Part shown: one piece after another, positions 1 through 9,770 of the stretch
Layout of the letters: the number at the start of each line of letters is the position of its first letter
How positions within the stretch are numbered: position 1 is the stretch's first letter
NCBI RefSeq assembly: GCF_900155965.1
Contig: NZ_FTMG01000001.1
Coordinates: forward strand, 62,001 to 126,000
From: Mucilaginibacter lappiensis
GTDB taxonomy: Bacteria > Bacteroidota > Bacteroidia > Sphingobacteriales > Sphingobacteriaceae
DNA: 64,000 bases
Direction: 5' to 3'
The notes under the pieces: model-generated
Database searches by the model: none
What the model saw: only the letters and a program-made list of their open reading frames with translations
What the model was told of the DNA's origin: nothing
Translations under genes and position numbers: made by a program

Positions 1-152
1 AAGCTGGACGCGAACTTTTCTTTATAAATCTCTTTTAGACGGTCCCTTATCAATTCTTCTCCGATACTCTCAATTACTTGAAGACATAGAGTCGGTGTCC
101 AGTATCTTTCTCCCCGCCTATCTTCATTAGCAGTTCTTTGTACAAATACCAT
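1..152 (-). CDS. hypothetical protein, N-terminal part, runs off left edge
   Basis: An open frame starts at an ATG (complement of 150-152) and stays open for 50 codons to the left edge of the window. An in-frame TAA lies eight codons upstream of the ATG, which supports this start. The visible product begins MVFVQRTANEDRRGERYW and continues with a charged, probably helical stretch. I recognise no family, and no signal peptide or membrane segment is visible. The short length means it could still be a chance frame; the missing 3' part would decide it. Confidence 0.4.
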   Translation of the reverse strand, partial: MVFVQRTANEDRRGERYWTPTLCLQVIESIGEELIRDRLKEIYKEKFASS

Positions 153-197
153 TCTTAAGTCTGACTTTGAAATTTAATTGGGATCGGATAAAAAACA

Positions 198-229
198 AAA
201 GCCCTGCTCTTTGACAAGAACAGGGCTTA
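198..229 (-). terminator. Rho-independent terminator after the siderophore receptor
   Basis: On the minus strand AAGCCCTGTTCTT and its near-perfect complement (one mismatch) flank a short loop and are followed by TTTTGTTTTTT. It lies 18 bases past the stop codon of the TonB receptor ending at 247. Confidence 0.75.
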
Positions 230-246
230 AATTGATCAGGGCTAAT

Positions 247-2694
247 TTAAAATTTATAGGCCAGTGTTGTCAAAAACTGACGCGGCGCAATTGGTGTGAT
301 ACTGTAATTATCATGAATCAGATAATTGAGTGTATTGGTAATATTGGACACCTGCGCCAGTAAAGATAATTTTTTATAAGTATAACCGGCCGAAAGGTCA
401 AGCGTAGCATAGCCACCTACCGGCAACAAACGGCTATATGCCTGGTTTTGACCAACTACGTTATTGTAGCCCGCTAAACGGGATCCCGTATAAAAAGCTG
501 AGGCGCCAACCTTAAATCCTCTGAGTGATGAATTACTAAATGTGTAAAAAATGCTGGCATTTGCGGTATGCTTAGGGTTAATTACTAAAGGCTCGCCTTC
601 AATATTAGAACCTTTTAAACCAGATGTTTTGGTATACCTCGCATTGTTATACGCGTAACCAGCAATAAAATAAAAGTTTTTGCTAAGGTTACCCGTAACA
701 TCAACTTCTACACCGTCACTGGTAGTTTGTCCGCTAAATGTTTTTATAGTGTTATCACTGTTAACAGTTACACCATCAGCCTTGAAAGGTGCTACCACAG
801 CCAGGTTGTTATTAACAATGCGGTAGATACTGAAGTTGGCAGATAACTTTCCGTTAAAGAATTCATTTTTTACCCCGGCTTCATACTGATCCAATGTAGA
901 CGGTTTTAGGCCCTGGCCTGTACTTACATCAGTACCTGTGTTTACAATAAAATTGTTGCTGTAGCTAGCATAAATAGATGTTGTTGTTACCGGTTGGTAG
1001 ATCAATGATGCTTTTGGCGAATAGGCACGATCATATCGTGTGGCCGCAACACCCAATCCATTGGTACCTTTTTGAAGATAATTAATATTTGTTTGATTGG
1101 TTTGCTGCCACGACCAGCGTACACCAGCCAATACTTTGAATTTATCTGTTAAACTAACTAGATCCTGCACATAAGCACCAAAGCGATAGACTGGTGCTGT
1201 GGTACGGTTCGTGTCAACTGCATTCGGGATATCGGTACGCTGGGTATATTTGTTCAAATCTATTGTATTGATCTTGTCATAAACATAACTGCTGATGTTT
1301 TGGCCATTGATGCTATAACCGTTCGTCACATTAACAACCTTAGCGGCATCACTACCTATCAAAATCTGATGACCGATACTGCCTGTTTTAAATTTTCCGG
1401 TCAGGTTTAATTGGGCCGTATAATCTCCCTCATGAGTGTTGGCGCGCGCCAAGCCCCGGTTCCATTCACCGGTGGCACTTACACTATTTGGCAGGCTCGA
1501 TTGATAGGAATCAATATTGGTTCCTTGTGCAGAGGTGATGAGATTTAATTTCCAGCTATCGTTGATGGTATGATTGATGGTCAGGGAGCTGGAATACTGG
1601 TTCATGTGGCTATAAGCCCAGGAAGTATTGATAAACTGTGAGCGCGGTACCATTGTCGGGATGGCCTGCCCGTTATTCAGCGAACCAATACCCCAGTCTG
1701 GGGTAAGGTTTGATTTTAAATAATCTCCCTCCAGGATAATGGTGGTACTTTTTCCTAAATTATACAATAAGGAAGGATTCACATAGGTACGTTCTGTTTT
1801 TACCCCATTGCGATAGCTGCCTGCATTTTCATAGGTTGCAATAGTACGGAAAGCCAGGTCTTTGGATAGCGGTCCGTAAACGTCTACAGTAGGTTTATAA
1901 TAGTTATAGCTGCCATAACGCATAGATACTTCTCCACCAGTTTCAAACTGAGGTTTTTTGGTTATCATATTGATGATCAATCCACCTGAAACATTACCAT
2001 ACATCAAGGCTGAGCTGCCTTTAAGTACTTCAACAGATTCCAGCGTACTTGCCTCCGGGAAACCGGCGGTGTTTACCAATACCCCATTTTTAAAAATGCT
2101 GCCTGCACCGCCGGTGATACCGATACTATAGCCGCGAGCCGTGAAAGTTTCACCTACTCCGCCCCGGGTCTGGGTCAAAGTAACTCCACTAACATTCCGT
2201 ACAGCATCACCCAGCCGGTTGATCTGCTGATCTGCTATTACGGTACTGCTCACTACGCCTGTGCTTTGCGGCAAATCGAACGGGCGGATACCAGATTTAT
2301 TTAGTGATACCGGGCGGTTATTTAATGTTTTACCCGAGGTAATACTTACTTCCTTTAATTGAGCGGAACTCTCTGCCAAATTAAAATCCGTATTACTGGT
2401 TTTACTTGCGCTAACAACTACTTCCCGGCTTGCCCCGGCAGTACCTACGAGGGTCACTTGCAAAGAATAGGTCCCTGCCGGAATATTTTGAAGGATATAA
2501 GTACCGTTTTCATTGGTCAGGGTAGTTTTATGTAATGACACCAGGGTTACGGCGACACCCGGGGCCGGCTTGCCATCGGTAGTTTTAATGATTCCCGAAA
2601 TTTTACCGACAAGTGTTTGCGCATAAGTCACAGCCAGATTACAGGACATGCATAAAAGTAAAAGGCTAATTTTTTTAAAGTAAGTTTGCGTCAT
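247..2694 (-). CDS. TonB-dependent siderophore-type receptor with carboxypeptidase-regulatory-like N-domain
   Basis: This 815-residue outer-membrane protein probably imports an iron chelate across the outer membrane using TonB energy. A signal peptide (residues 1-25, ending TYAQ) is followed by a carboxypeptidase-regulatory-like beta-sandwich (about 28-115). The plug domain (about 130-245) includes VSGVTLTQTRGGVGETFTARG and LESVEVLKGSSALMYG, typical of the FhuA/FpvA-type siderophore receptor class. A 22-strand barrel follows and ends in an aromatic-terminated strand (LAYKF). The length suits the family. Its promoter carries two Fur-like palindromes, which supports iron control. It is transcribed divergently from the receptor at 2995 and ends at its own terminator. 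The substrate cannot be read from sequence. Confidence 0.93.
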   Translation of the reverse strand: MTQTYFKKISLLLLCMSCNLAVTYAQTLVGKISGIIKTTDGKPAPGVAVTLVSLHKTTLTNENGTYILQNIPAGTYSLQVTLVGTAGASREVVVSASKTSNTDFNLAESSAQLKEVSITSGKTLNNRPVSLNKSGIRPFDLPQSTGVVSSTVIADQQINRLGDAVRNVSGVTLTQTRGGVGETFTARGYSIGITGGAGSIFKNGVLVNTAGFPEASTLESVEVLKGSSALMYGNVSGGLIINMITKKPQFETGGEVSMRYGSYNYYKPTVDVYGPLSKDLAFRTIATYENAGSYRNGVKTERTYVNPSLLYNLGKSTTIILEGDYLKSNLTPDWGIGSLNNGQAIPTMVPRSQFINTSWAYSHMNQYSSSLTINHTINDSWKLNLITSAQGTNIDSYQSSLPNSVSATGEWNRGLARANTHEGDYTAQLNLTGKFKTGSIGHQILIGSDAAKVVNVTNGYSINGQNISSYVYDKINTIDLNKYTQRTDIPNAVDTNRTTAPVYRFGAYVQDLVSLTDKFKVLAGVRWSWQQTNQTNINYLQKGTNGLGVAATRYDRAYSPKASLIYQPVTTTSIYASYSNNFIVNTGTDVSTGQGLKPSTLDQYEAGVKNEFFNGKLSANFSIYRIVNNNLAVVAPFKADGVTVNSDNTIKTFSGQTTSDGVEVDVTGNLSKNFYFIAGYAYNNARYTKTSGLKGSNIEGEPLVINPKHTANASIFYTFSNSSLRGFKVGASAFYTGSRLAGYNNVVGQNQAYSRLLPVGGYATLDLSAGYTYKKLSLLAQVSNITNTLNYLIHDNYSITPIAPRQFLTTLAYKF

Positions 2695-2702
2695 TATATT
2701 TA

Positions 2703-2776
2703 TTTAGATTGATTCTAATTTTCGGCAAATATAACAACACGGGTGATTTTTACAATTATTTAGACTAAGTTTAATT
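2703..2776 (-). promoter_or_regulatory. Receptor promoter flanked by two Fur-like palindromes
   Basis: On the minus strand TTG (2755-2753), exactly 19 bases and TATATTTG (2733-2726) match the Bacteroidota sigma-factor promoter pattern TTTG-N19-TAnnTTTG. Two related imperfect palindromes flank it: TTTAGATTGATTCTAATT at 2703-2720, over the expected transcription start, and TTTAGACTAAGTTTAATT at 2759-2776, just upstream of the -33 element. Both share the half-site TTAGA, and the first has perfect TTAGA-N5-TCTAA symmetry. This resembles Fur-type operators; assignment to Fur is inference from the downstream siderophore receptor. Confidence 0.6.
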
Positions 2777-2963
2777 AAGAACAAATCCAATAGACCAGTC
2801 AATCCTACCGGTGAAGGGAATGCTATCCAGGTTAAATTATTCCCTCATTAATCACCGAATAATTGTCTTTATCCCCTTTCCAGAACTCAAATATTAAATT
2901 TTGATTACCAATAAGTTAACATTTAAATTACTGTAGTTTATTCAGCATTTCTCCCAAATTGGC

Positions 2964-2989
2964 CAAGTGATTTGCAAAAAAATCACTTG
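2964..2989 (+). promoter_or_regulatory. Stem-loop directly upstream of the start codon of the receptor gene at 2995
   Basis: CAAGTGATTT (2964-2973) and AAATCACTTG (2980-2989) form a perfect 10-bp stem with a six-base loop, ending five bases before the ATG at 2995. In the transcript it would cover the ribosome-binding region. It has no U-tract and so is more likely a translational or mRNA-stability element than a terminator. Confidence 0.5.
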
Positions 2990-2994
2990 AACAT

Positions 2995-5721
2995 ATGAGG
3001 AATAAACTTTACCTGATTGTTGTTTTTCTTTTTCTTTCTTCCGTAGCCGCGGCCCAAAATGCTACTATGAAGGGACAAATAATGGATGAAAACACCAAAG
3101 AACCACTAAGCGGTGCCTATGTGCACTTTGATGGTATAAAAGGGGGATCAATTACCGATGCTTTTGGACATTACCAGATCAGCGGTGTATCACCGGGATC
3201 CTATAAAGTCAAAGTAAAATACATTGGTTACAAGGATTATGAGCAGCATATTGAGCTTTCTGCAGGGCAAACGCTGACTTTAAATATGCCGCTTACCGAA
3301 AAAACCGAATCACTAAAAGCGATAAGTGTGTATGCCAAAGCTAACGCGGAATCTGAATCGTCTTCCCGTCGTTCGGAGAAAAACGCGGGTAATATTACCA
3401 ATGTAATTTCGGCACAAGCCATGCAAAGATCGCCGGATATTAATGCAGCTAATGCACTGCAACGGGTTTCGGCAGTAACCATTCAGCGAAACAGTGGTTC
3501 TGATGAAGCATATGCCATTATCAGAGGGTTGGAGCCACGCTATAATAATACGTTAATTAACGGTGTAAAAGTTACTAGTCCGGACCCTATATCTAGATTT
3601 GTATCGCTGAGCATAGTCCCCTCAGATCTTTTGGAGAAAATTGAGGTTAGTAAAACCTTAACCCCGGATATGGAAGGCGATGCCATAGGCGGCACTGTGA
3701 ATCTTGTGTTTAAAGATGCGCCAGAGTACGAATATTTTACTGCTAATGGCGCTATTGGTTATAGCGCTCTATTTTTCAACAGGAAATTTGATGATTTTGA
3801 TCACGGTGCCGTTCAAAAACAAAGTCCGGCTGATAGATTTGGTTCATCTTATAAAGCAAATCCTGGTAATTTCTCCAGAGCTAATCTGGACTTTAAAAAG
3901 AAGAATGCACCCCTAACCTCATTATTAGGTTTCACTTATGGCCGAAGATTCCTAAAGAATAAATTGGGTTTTATTATTGCTGATAGCTATCAGAACCAGT
4001 ATTATGGTACCAATTCACAGTTTAATATTGCTCAATTGGATACACGTCCCGGGAAAAATTTCCAGCCCGTAATATCTGATGTAGCGAATCGCACCTACTC
4101 TACCCAACAACTGAACAATGGTTTGTCAGCTCACCTAGATTACCAAGTTGATGACAAAAATAAGATAAGCCTGGATAATGTTTTCCTATATACCCATATC
4201 GCTCAGACCCGATTGAGTATTGATACTTCTATTCTAGGTGGTAATGGAGGGAGATTAGGGCCGGGTACGGGAACCGTGTTTAATGATAACCGGTCAAATA
4301 TTCAGAATCAATATGTAGAGAACTTGAAATTGAACGGCAAACATGTGCTTTCAAAACATTTTCTTTTTGACTGGACAGGCGTTTATTCCAACGCCACACA
4401 AAATGCACCAGACCGGGCAGATATATCCATCAATCACCTGATCAATCCGGATTTGACCAGTACACCTGATTACTTCGATAATATTTCCAGGATATGGCAA
4501 AAAAGTGGCAATAAGGATCTGAGCGCGATGGCCAATCTGAGTTATAAAACGGCACTGGGAGAAAAAAGTTCTGTTGAACTGAAGGCCGGAGGTTTGTACA
4601 GGCACAGTACCCGATATAACACGCAAAACGAATATACCTTAAGACCAACTCCTACGGCAAATGGTGTAAAAAGCCCTTTTACAGATATTTATGCTGCTGA
4701 CTGGCTGGTATATGATGTAACCGGCTCCTTAACAAGCGATAAGGCCAACTATACCGCTTATGAAAACATTACTGCCGGGTATGGAGAATTTAAGTTAACA
4801 CTTGAACAATTGGATATAACCGGCGGTGTACGTATTGAAGGAACGGAGCAAGGATATGATACACATCCGGTAGTTTTAGATATCAGGAGTAATGCAAAAA
4901 AAACATATACCGATGTTTTGCCTAGCTTAAATTTGAAGTACAAACTAAACGACAAAGCAAACCTAAGGGCATCTTACTTTAAGTCCATTGCTCGCCCTGC
5001 ATTATATGAGCTGGTACCTACCCCTACCTTTGGCGAAAGCACTGATGTTACCGGTAATCCTTACGTACAACATACTGAGGCTGATAATTATGACTTGCGA
5101 TATGAGCTATATCCGGGTAAGGAAGAACAGTTTTTTGTGGGCGGTTTTTATAAAAACATTAAAAATCCAATAGAGTTTGCCCTAAATGCCCTTTCCGGCG
5201 GTCAGCTTAACACCTCACCACAAAACTTCGGGACTGCTAAAGTTGCCGGCGCAGAGGTTGTATACAGCAGGTATTTTGGTGATGTTGGGGTATCCGGTAA
5301 TTATACCTATACTTATTCTAATATCAATACCACCAAGATCTACACTTCTACCGATGCGTCTGGTGTTACCACTTCAGTACCCAAGTTACAAAGCAGGCCA
5401 CTACAAGGCCAGACCGGAGATGTGGTTAATCTTTCCTTACTATATAAAAATGACAAGCAAAAAGCATTTGTGCAATTAGCTTATACCTATACCAGTAAAA
5501 CCCTCGACCTGGTTTATGGCAATTACGGTTATGATTATTATCAGCAGCCGCAGTCTTTTTTAGCCTTATCTGGAGAAAAACAAGTGAGCAAACATTTTGT
5601 ACTCATCGCAAAAGTCAATAACTTATTAAATACACCAACTACCATTAAGATCAGCAACCTGATACAATCCAGAGATGTATCCAATGTGAGCTTTAATGTT
5701 GGTTTCCGTTACGCACGCTAA
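2995..5721 (+). CDS. TonB-dependent receptor, first gene of a beta-helix/phosphoesterase operon
   Basis: This 908-residue outer-membrane receptor has a signal peptide (1-20, ending VAAAQ) and a carboxypeptidase-regulatory-like domain (about 24-108). The plug (about 130-235) contains INAANALQRVSAVTIQR and the Gly-rich DMEGDAIGGTVNLV, and the barrel runs to VGFRYAR. The long plug motif with A-IRGLEPRYNNTLINGV is seen in large Bacteroidota TonB receptors with a single polypeptide and no SusD partner. No SusD lies nearby. The gene is followed after 13 bases by a beta-helix lipoprotein and then by a phosphoesterase lipoprotein. I infer that the three act on the same nutrient, possibly an organophosphate, but the ligand is not shown by sequence. 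Confidence 0.9.
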   Translation: MRNKLYLIVVFLFLSSVAAAQNATMKGQIMDENTKEPLSGAYVHFDGIKGGSITDAFGHYQISGVSPGSYKVKVKYIGYKDYEQHIELSAGQTLTLNMPLTEKTESLKAISVYAKANAESESSSRRSEKNAGNITNVISAQAMQRSPDINAANALQRVSAVTIQRNSGSDEAYAIIRGLEPRYNNTLINGVKVTSPDPISRFVSLSIVPSDLLEKIEVSKTLTPDMEGDAIGGTVNLVFKDAPEYEYFTANGAIGYSALFFNRKFDDFDHGAVQKQSPADRFGSSYKANPGNFSRANLDFKKKNAPLTSLLGFTYGRRFLKNKLGFIIADSYQNQYYGTNSQFNIAQLDTRPGKNFQPVISDVANRTYSTQQLNNGLSAHLDYQVDDKNKISLDNVFLYTHIAQTRLSIDTSILGGNGGRLGPGTGTVFNDNRSNIQNQYVENLKLNGKHVLSKHFLFDWTGVYSNATQNAPDRADISINHLINPDLTSTPDYFDNISRIWQKSGNKDLSAMANLSYKTALGEKSSVELKAGGLYRHSTRYNTQNEYTLRPTPTANGVKSPFTDIYAADWLVYDVTGSLTSDKANYTAYENITAGYGEFKLTLEQLDITGGVRIEGTEQGYDTHPVVLDIRSNAKKTYTDVLPSLNLKYKLNDKANLRASYFKSIARPALYELVPTPTFGESTDVTGNPYVQHTEADNYDLRYELYPGKEEQFFVGGFYKNIKNPIEFALNALSGGQLNTSPQNFGTAKVAGAEVVYSRYFGDVGVSGNYTYTYSNINTTKIYTSTDASGVTTSVPKLQSRPLQGQTGDVVNLSLLYKNDKQKAFVQLAYTYTSKTLDLVYGNYGYDYYQQPQSFLALSGEKQVSKHFVLIAKVNNLLNTPTTIKISNLIQSRDVSNVSFNVGFRYAR

Positions 5722-5734
5722 GCATAAAATCAAA

Positions 5735-6940
5735 ATGAAAAAAAGATATCATTATTTGTTAATAGTTGGCTATTTGCTAACCATTATATTGAATTCCTGC
5801 AAAAAACAGGAAGTAACCACATTTACTAAGATCAAGATTCCTGCCTCCAGTCCAATTGCCCCCGGCAATATCAGTGGTTTTGTTAAAGGGACTTTATTAA
5901 CGGGCGAAACTTACACGGTAACTGGTGATGTAACTGTTAAAAAAGGTGATACACTGGCCTCGCAGCCGGGAGCCATCGTTATTGTTAAAAATAATGCACA
6001 ATTCACTATCCAGGGTGTATTACAATTACTGGGTAGCAAGGATCAGCCTATATTTTTCAATTCTGATCTAAACAAACCCGGCACCTGGGGCGGTTTTCAG
6101 GCGGATAGTGCACAAGCCATCACCATTAAATGGACACACATAGATAATACCGGGGGACCGGACGCTTCAGGAAGTGCCAGAAGAACCATCGTTGTTAACA
6201 ATGCTATCCCCGTTGATATTGAAGATTCCTGGTTTACCAATGGACAGGATGACCTGATGGGACTTTTCCACGCCACTGTAACCATACTCAGAAATACCAT
6301 TAGCTCATCAGGAAGTACTGATGGCGAGGGCATCAACTTAAAGTCAGGCGCTAAAGGAGTTGTAGCCTATAATGTGGTATTCAGTCAGGCGGGTAGTGGC
6401 ATTAAGCTGGAAACCAGCGCCAGCATCCCATTCCCGCAAACAGAGGTGGATGTTTATAATAATACCCTGGTATCTAACGGGTGGCGAAGGGGTTCTGCCG
6501 AACCGGGGCGTGCCGTTTCTGTTGGAGTTAATGCTATCGGGCATATTTATAATAATATCATCGTTAATTGTTATCATGGTATTGAGCTGTTCAATGATGG
6601 CGATCTGGTGCATACCACTTATGGAAATAACCTATTTTACGCTACTGTTGATACCTATGCTGATTTGGTTGACCCATCACAGAAGATCAATATCAGGGAT
6701 AATTTTTACCCGGCATCCGGCTTGGGTAAACCACAACCTACAGATCTCATTTCAAAAAAAATAGGTAATTATGATCCCTTGTTTATGAAGTTTGACGGTA
6801 CAGTTGCTGCACCAAACGGTTATCCTAATACGAACGATTTTCGCTTACAAAGCTCCTCACCGGCTTTTAGCGCAGGGAATACCAAATACAACCTTGATCT
6901 GGGGGCCTATACCTCTGATGGTAAAGGCAATCAACACTAA
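5735..6940 (+). CDS. Right-handed parallel beta-helix lipoprotein
   Basis: The product (401 residues from the ATG at 5735) has a lipoprotein signal ending LNSC-KK (Cys about 21), so it should be anchored in a membrane, probably on the cell surface. I chose this start rather than an upstream in-frame ATG at 5696 inside the preceding gene because only this one puts the hydrophobic signal at the N-terminus. The body has repeated short strands with Asn/Gly turns (for example VYNNTLVSNGWRRG, IGHIYNNIIVNC), typical of pectate-lyase-like beta-helix folds. No catalytic set is obvious. It sits between a TonB receptor and a phosphoesterase and may bind or present their substrate. Function unknown. Confidence 0.8.
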   Translation: MKKRYHYLLIVGYLLTIILNSCKKQEVTTFTKIKIPASSPIAPGNISGFVKGTLLTGETYTVTGDVTVKKGDTLASQPGAIVIVKNNAQFTIQGVLQLLGSKDQPIFFNSDLNKPGTWGGFQADSAQAITIKWTHIDNTGGPDASGSARRTIVVNNAIPVDIEDSWFTNGQDDLMGLFHATVTILRNTISSSGSTDGEGINLKSGAKGVVAYNVVFSQAGSGIKLETSASIPFPQTEVDVYNNTLVSNGWRRGSAEPGRAVSVGVNAIGHIYNNIIVNCYHGIELFNDGDLVHTTYGNNLFYATVDTYADLVDPSQKINIRDNFYPASGLGKPQPTDLISKKIGNYDPLFMKFDGTVAAPNGYPNTNDFRLQSSSPAFSAGNTKYNLDLGAYTSDGKGNQH

Positions 6941-7030
6941 GTAACAATGACGATTTATTTGGCATTCTTTAAGTTTTAATTTAAGCTAATACCATAATTT
7001 TACTTCACAGTAAAATCAGTACTGTAACTT

Positions 7031-9769
7031 ATGATTAGAAAATACTTTTTGTTCGGCATGCCAACCGTTGGTTTGTTTATTTCGCTTATGGCGTGTCACC
7101 GTTTAAACAGTAATAAACAGTCTGCCGGAAATGAGCAGGTTAATATGCATAGCGCCTATGATGATAGTACGCTTAATCGTAGTATACTGCCTGTTTTAAT
7201 GCCCTACAACAGGATTATTGACCCAGCAGGTAAAGTAATAGCTTTTGGCGACGCCGATGATGAAAATCACAGCATGGATGTACGCCTTATACCCGGCAGC
7301 AGGCTTATTGCTGTAGAAGACAGGTATGGGATAACGCTTATTGATACCGTTGTAAAAAAGGTTGTCACCCGGTGGACCTACAAGCAGAGTACACAGTACA
7401 GAGGACTTACAAGCACCTATTCGGGTTTGAAGGTTTTAAAGACTGATAATCAGACACAGATTTTTTGGAGCGCGGCGGCAGGTAAGGGTAAAGATTCTAA
7501 ATCGTACGTTTTTCAGGCCATTTGGGATGGCGAAAAGATCAGCATTAAAAATACTTTCAGTTTCAAGGCCGAGGGGGAATCGCCATTAGCATTGCCAAAT
7601 GATCTGGCTATCAATAATGAAAACGGAACCAACTATTTATACGTGGTTCTAAACGGTAATAATCAGTTAGTAAAAATTGACCTGACAACCAATAAAACTG
7701 TCTGGACAAAAGCCACAGGTGTAGCTCCTTACGGCATTGTAATAGCTAAAAATAAAGCTTTTGTTACCAATTGGGCCGGTCCCGAAGCAGTGGATACTAT
7801 AAACCGGGAAACAGCAGGCGTGCCTTACGGTAAAACCTATATTGATCCAAAAACCGGGGCAACCGCACAAGGTACCGTTATGGTAATGGATTTGAATAAA
7901 GGCAATATTATTAAAGAGATACCCGTTGGATTACATCCCAACGCAATCATTAGCAGTACCGATGAAGCTTTTGTATATGTTGCCAACGGAAACAGCGATA
8001 TAGTTTCGGTTATATCCGCAAATTCCCTTCAAAATGTCGACGCCATAGATATAAAATTAAATCCTGGCAAAAAAAGCTATATAGGTGATACGCCAAATGC
8101 CCTGGCTATAAATACCGATGGCACGGTTCTATATGTGGCTAACGGTTTGGATAATGCGGTAGCTGTGGTAAAACTTGGTTCAAAAGCAGCAAATAAAACA
8201 TCTGGTAAAAGTGAAGTAAAGGGATTTATCCCAACTGAGGCTTATCCGGGAGGCCTTGCCGTTGATGGCAATACCTTATTTGTAACCAACCTGGAAGGCG
8301 AAGGCTCACGTATTAGCAGCAAGGAAATTGGACAAACAGGTTTAGGCGGTGAAGTGGCAGAGAACGGCCCCGCAGCATATAACTCTCACCATCAAAAGGC
8401 TACGGTTTCTATTATCAATATTCCTGATGCTAATCAGCTACAACAATATACAAAAAAGGTACAGAACCTTAACCTGAGCTTCAGACAGCAAATAGCCAAC
8501 CTACTGCCGCGTAAAAATGTCCCCCCCCGCCCAATACCTGAGCGTATTGGGGAGCCCTCGGTGTTTAACCATGTGCTGTATATTATAAAGGAGAACCGGA
8601 CTTATGATCAGGTTTTGGGTGATATGCCCGAGGGCAACGGAGCTAAATCTTTATGTATTTATGGCGATAGCGTTACCCCAAATCAACATAATCTTGCACG
8701 GAATTTTTTACTGCTTGATAATTATTATGTATCGGGGAAATGTTCGGCCGAAGGGCATCAATGGACCGATGCTGCTATGGTTACCGATTATGTCGAAAAA
8801 AGTGTACGATCATGGTTCAGGAGTTACCCGCACGTGCAGGAAGATGCATTGGTTTATGACGGTAATGGCTTTATCTGGAACAACGCCGCCGATCATGGTA
8901 AAACGGTTAGGATATATGGTGAGGCCTGCGCAGTTCATTTTGACAATAAGTTAAGCTGGACAAATATTTATGATAATTATAAAGCCGGTAAACCCTTCGT
9001 GTTTAACAATACGAGCACCATATCGCGGGTTAGGCCTATGCTATCGCAAAACTATCCGGGCTCTGATGAACATAAGATCAATGAGCAACTCAGGGCAACC
9101 GCCTTTATTAAAGAGTTGAATGAGTATGAAAAAAAGCCAGGCGACCAATTACCCGAGCTGATGGTTATGGCTCTGTCGGCTGATCATACTGTAGGTACGA
9201 GGCCAGGCTACCCAACACCAAACGCAATGGTAGCTGATAACGATCTTGCTCTTGGCCGCATTGTTGAGGCTGTATCCAAAAGTCGTTTCTGGAAAAACAC
9301 GGTGATATTTGTTACTGAAGATGATTCACAGGCGGGGTGGGATCATGTATCTGCCTACCGTACCACGGGCTTTGTGATCAGCCCGTATAGCCGGTTAAAA
9401 AGCAAAGTGAGTAAAAACTATAACCAAACATGTATAGTACGTTCTATCGAGCAGATACTGGGTTTACCGCCCATGAATATTATTGATGCAACAGCATTGC
9501 CCATGTTTGATTGTTTTACCAATAAACCCGCTCATTATACCTATCAAAGCCTCCCTAACCTCATCCCCTTAAATAATATCAATCCTAAATTAGCTGCGCT
9601 TAAAGGTGCTGCCCTGCATTTTGCGCAACTATCCTCCAAAACCGAGTATGATCATATTGATGGTGGAAATGATGATGTAATGAACAGGATATTATGGTAT
9701 GCGGCGAAAGGAAAGAAAGTATACCCTGCTAAACTTGCCGGTAAGGATACAGATGATGATAAAGAATAG
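7031..9769 (+). CDS. Lipoprotein with YVTN-type beta-propeller and phosphoesterase (alkaline-phosphatase superfamily) domain
   Basis: The 912-residue product begins with a lipoprotein signal ending LMAC-H. Residues about 55-470 form a YncE/YVTN-like beta-propeller with repeats such as FVYVANGNSDIVSVI and VLYVANGLDNAVAVV. Residues about 510-880 match the phosphoesterase family that includes phospholipase C and AcpA-type acid phosphatases: the start motif ENRTYDQVLG (E521, N522) and the later metal-site motif TEDDSQAGWDHV (E763, D764, D771, H772) are present. It probably hydrolyses phosphate esters outside the cytoplasm. It is third in a run with a TonB receptor and a beta-helix lipoprotein, 90 bases after the latter, where an 8-bp inverted repeat (6997-7016) occurs. 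Confidence 0.88.
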   Translation: MIRKYFLFGMPTVGLFISLMACHRLNSNKQSAGNEQVNMHSAYDDSTLNRSILPVLMPYNRIIDPAGKVIAFGDADDENHSMDVRLIPGSRLIAVEDRYGITLIDTVVKKVVTRWTYKQSTQYRGLTSTYSGLKVLKTDNQTQIFWSAAAGKGKDSKSYVFQAIWDGEKISIKNTFSFKAEGESPLALPNDLAINNENGTNYLYVVLNGNNQLVKIDLTTNKTVWTKATGVAPYGIVIAKNKAFVTNWAGPEAVDTINRETAGVPYGKTYIDPKTGATAQGTVMVMDLNKGNIIKEIPVGLHPNAIISSTDEAFVYVANGNSDIVSVISANSLQNVDAIDIKLNPGKKSYIGDTPNALAINTDGTVLYVANGLDNAVAVVKLGSKAANKTSGKSEVKGFIPTEAYPGGLAVDGNTLFVTNLEGEGSRISSKEIGQTGLGGEVAENGPAAYNSHHQKATVSIINIPDANQLQQYTKKVQNLNLSFRQQIANLLPRKNVPPRPIPERIGEPSVFNHVLYIIKENRTYDQVLGDMPEGNGAKSLCIYGDSVTPNQHNLARNFLLLDNYYVSGKCSAEGHQWTDAAMVTDYVEKSVRSWFRSYPHVQEDALVYDGNGFIWNNAADHGKTVRIYGEACAVHFDNKLSWTNIYDNYKAGKPFVFNNTSTISRVRPMLSQNYPGSDEHKINEQLRATAFIKELNEYEKKPGDQLPELMVMALSADHTVGTRPGYPTPNAMVADNDLALGRIVEAVSKSRFWKNTVIFVTEDDSQAGWDHVSAYRTTGFVISPYSRLKSKVSKNYNQTCIVRSIEQILGLPPMNIIDATALPMFDCFTNKPAHYTYQSLPNLIPLNNINPKLAALKGAALHFAQLSSKTEYDHIDGGNDDVMNRILWYAAKGKKVYPAKLAGKDTDDDKE

Positions 9770-9770
9770 A

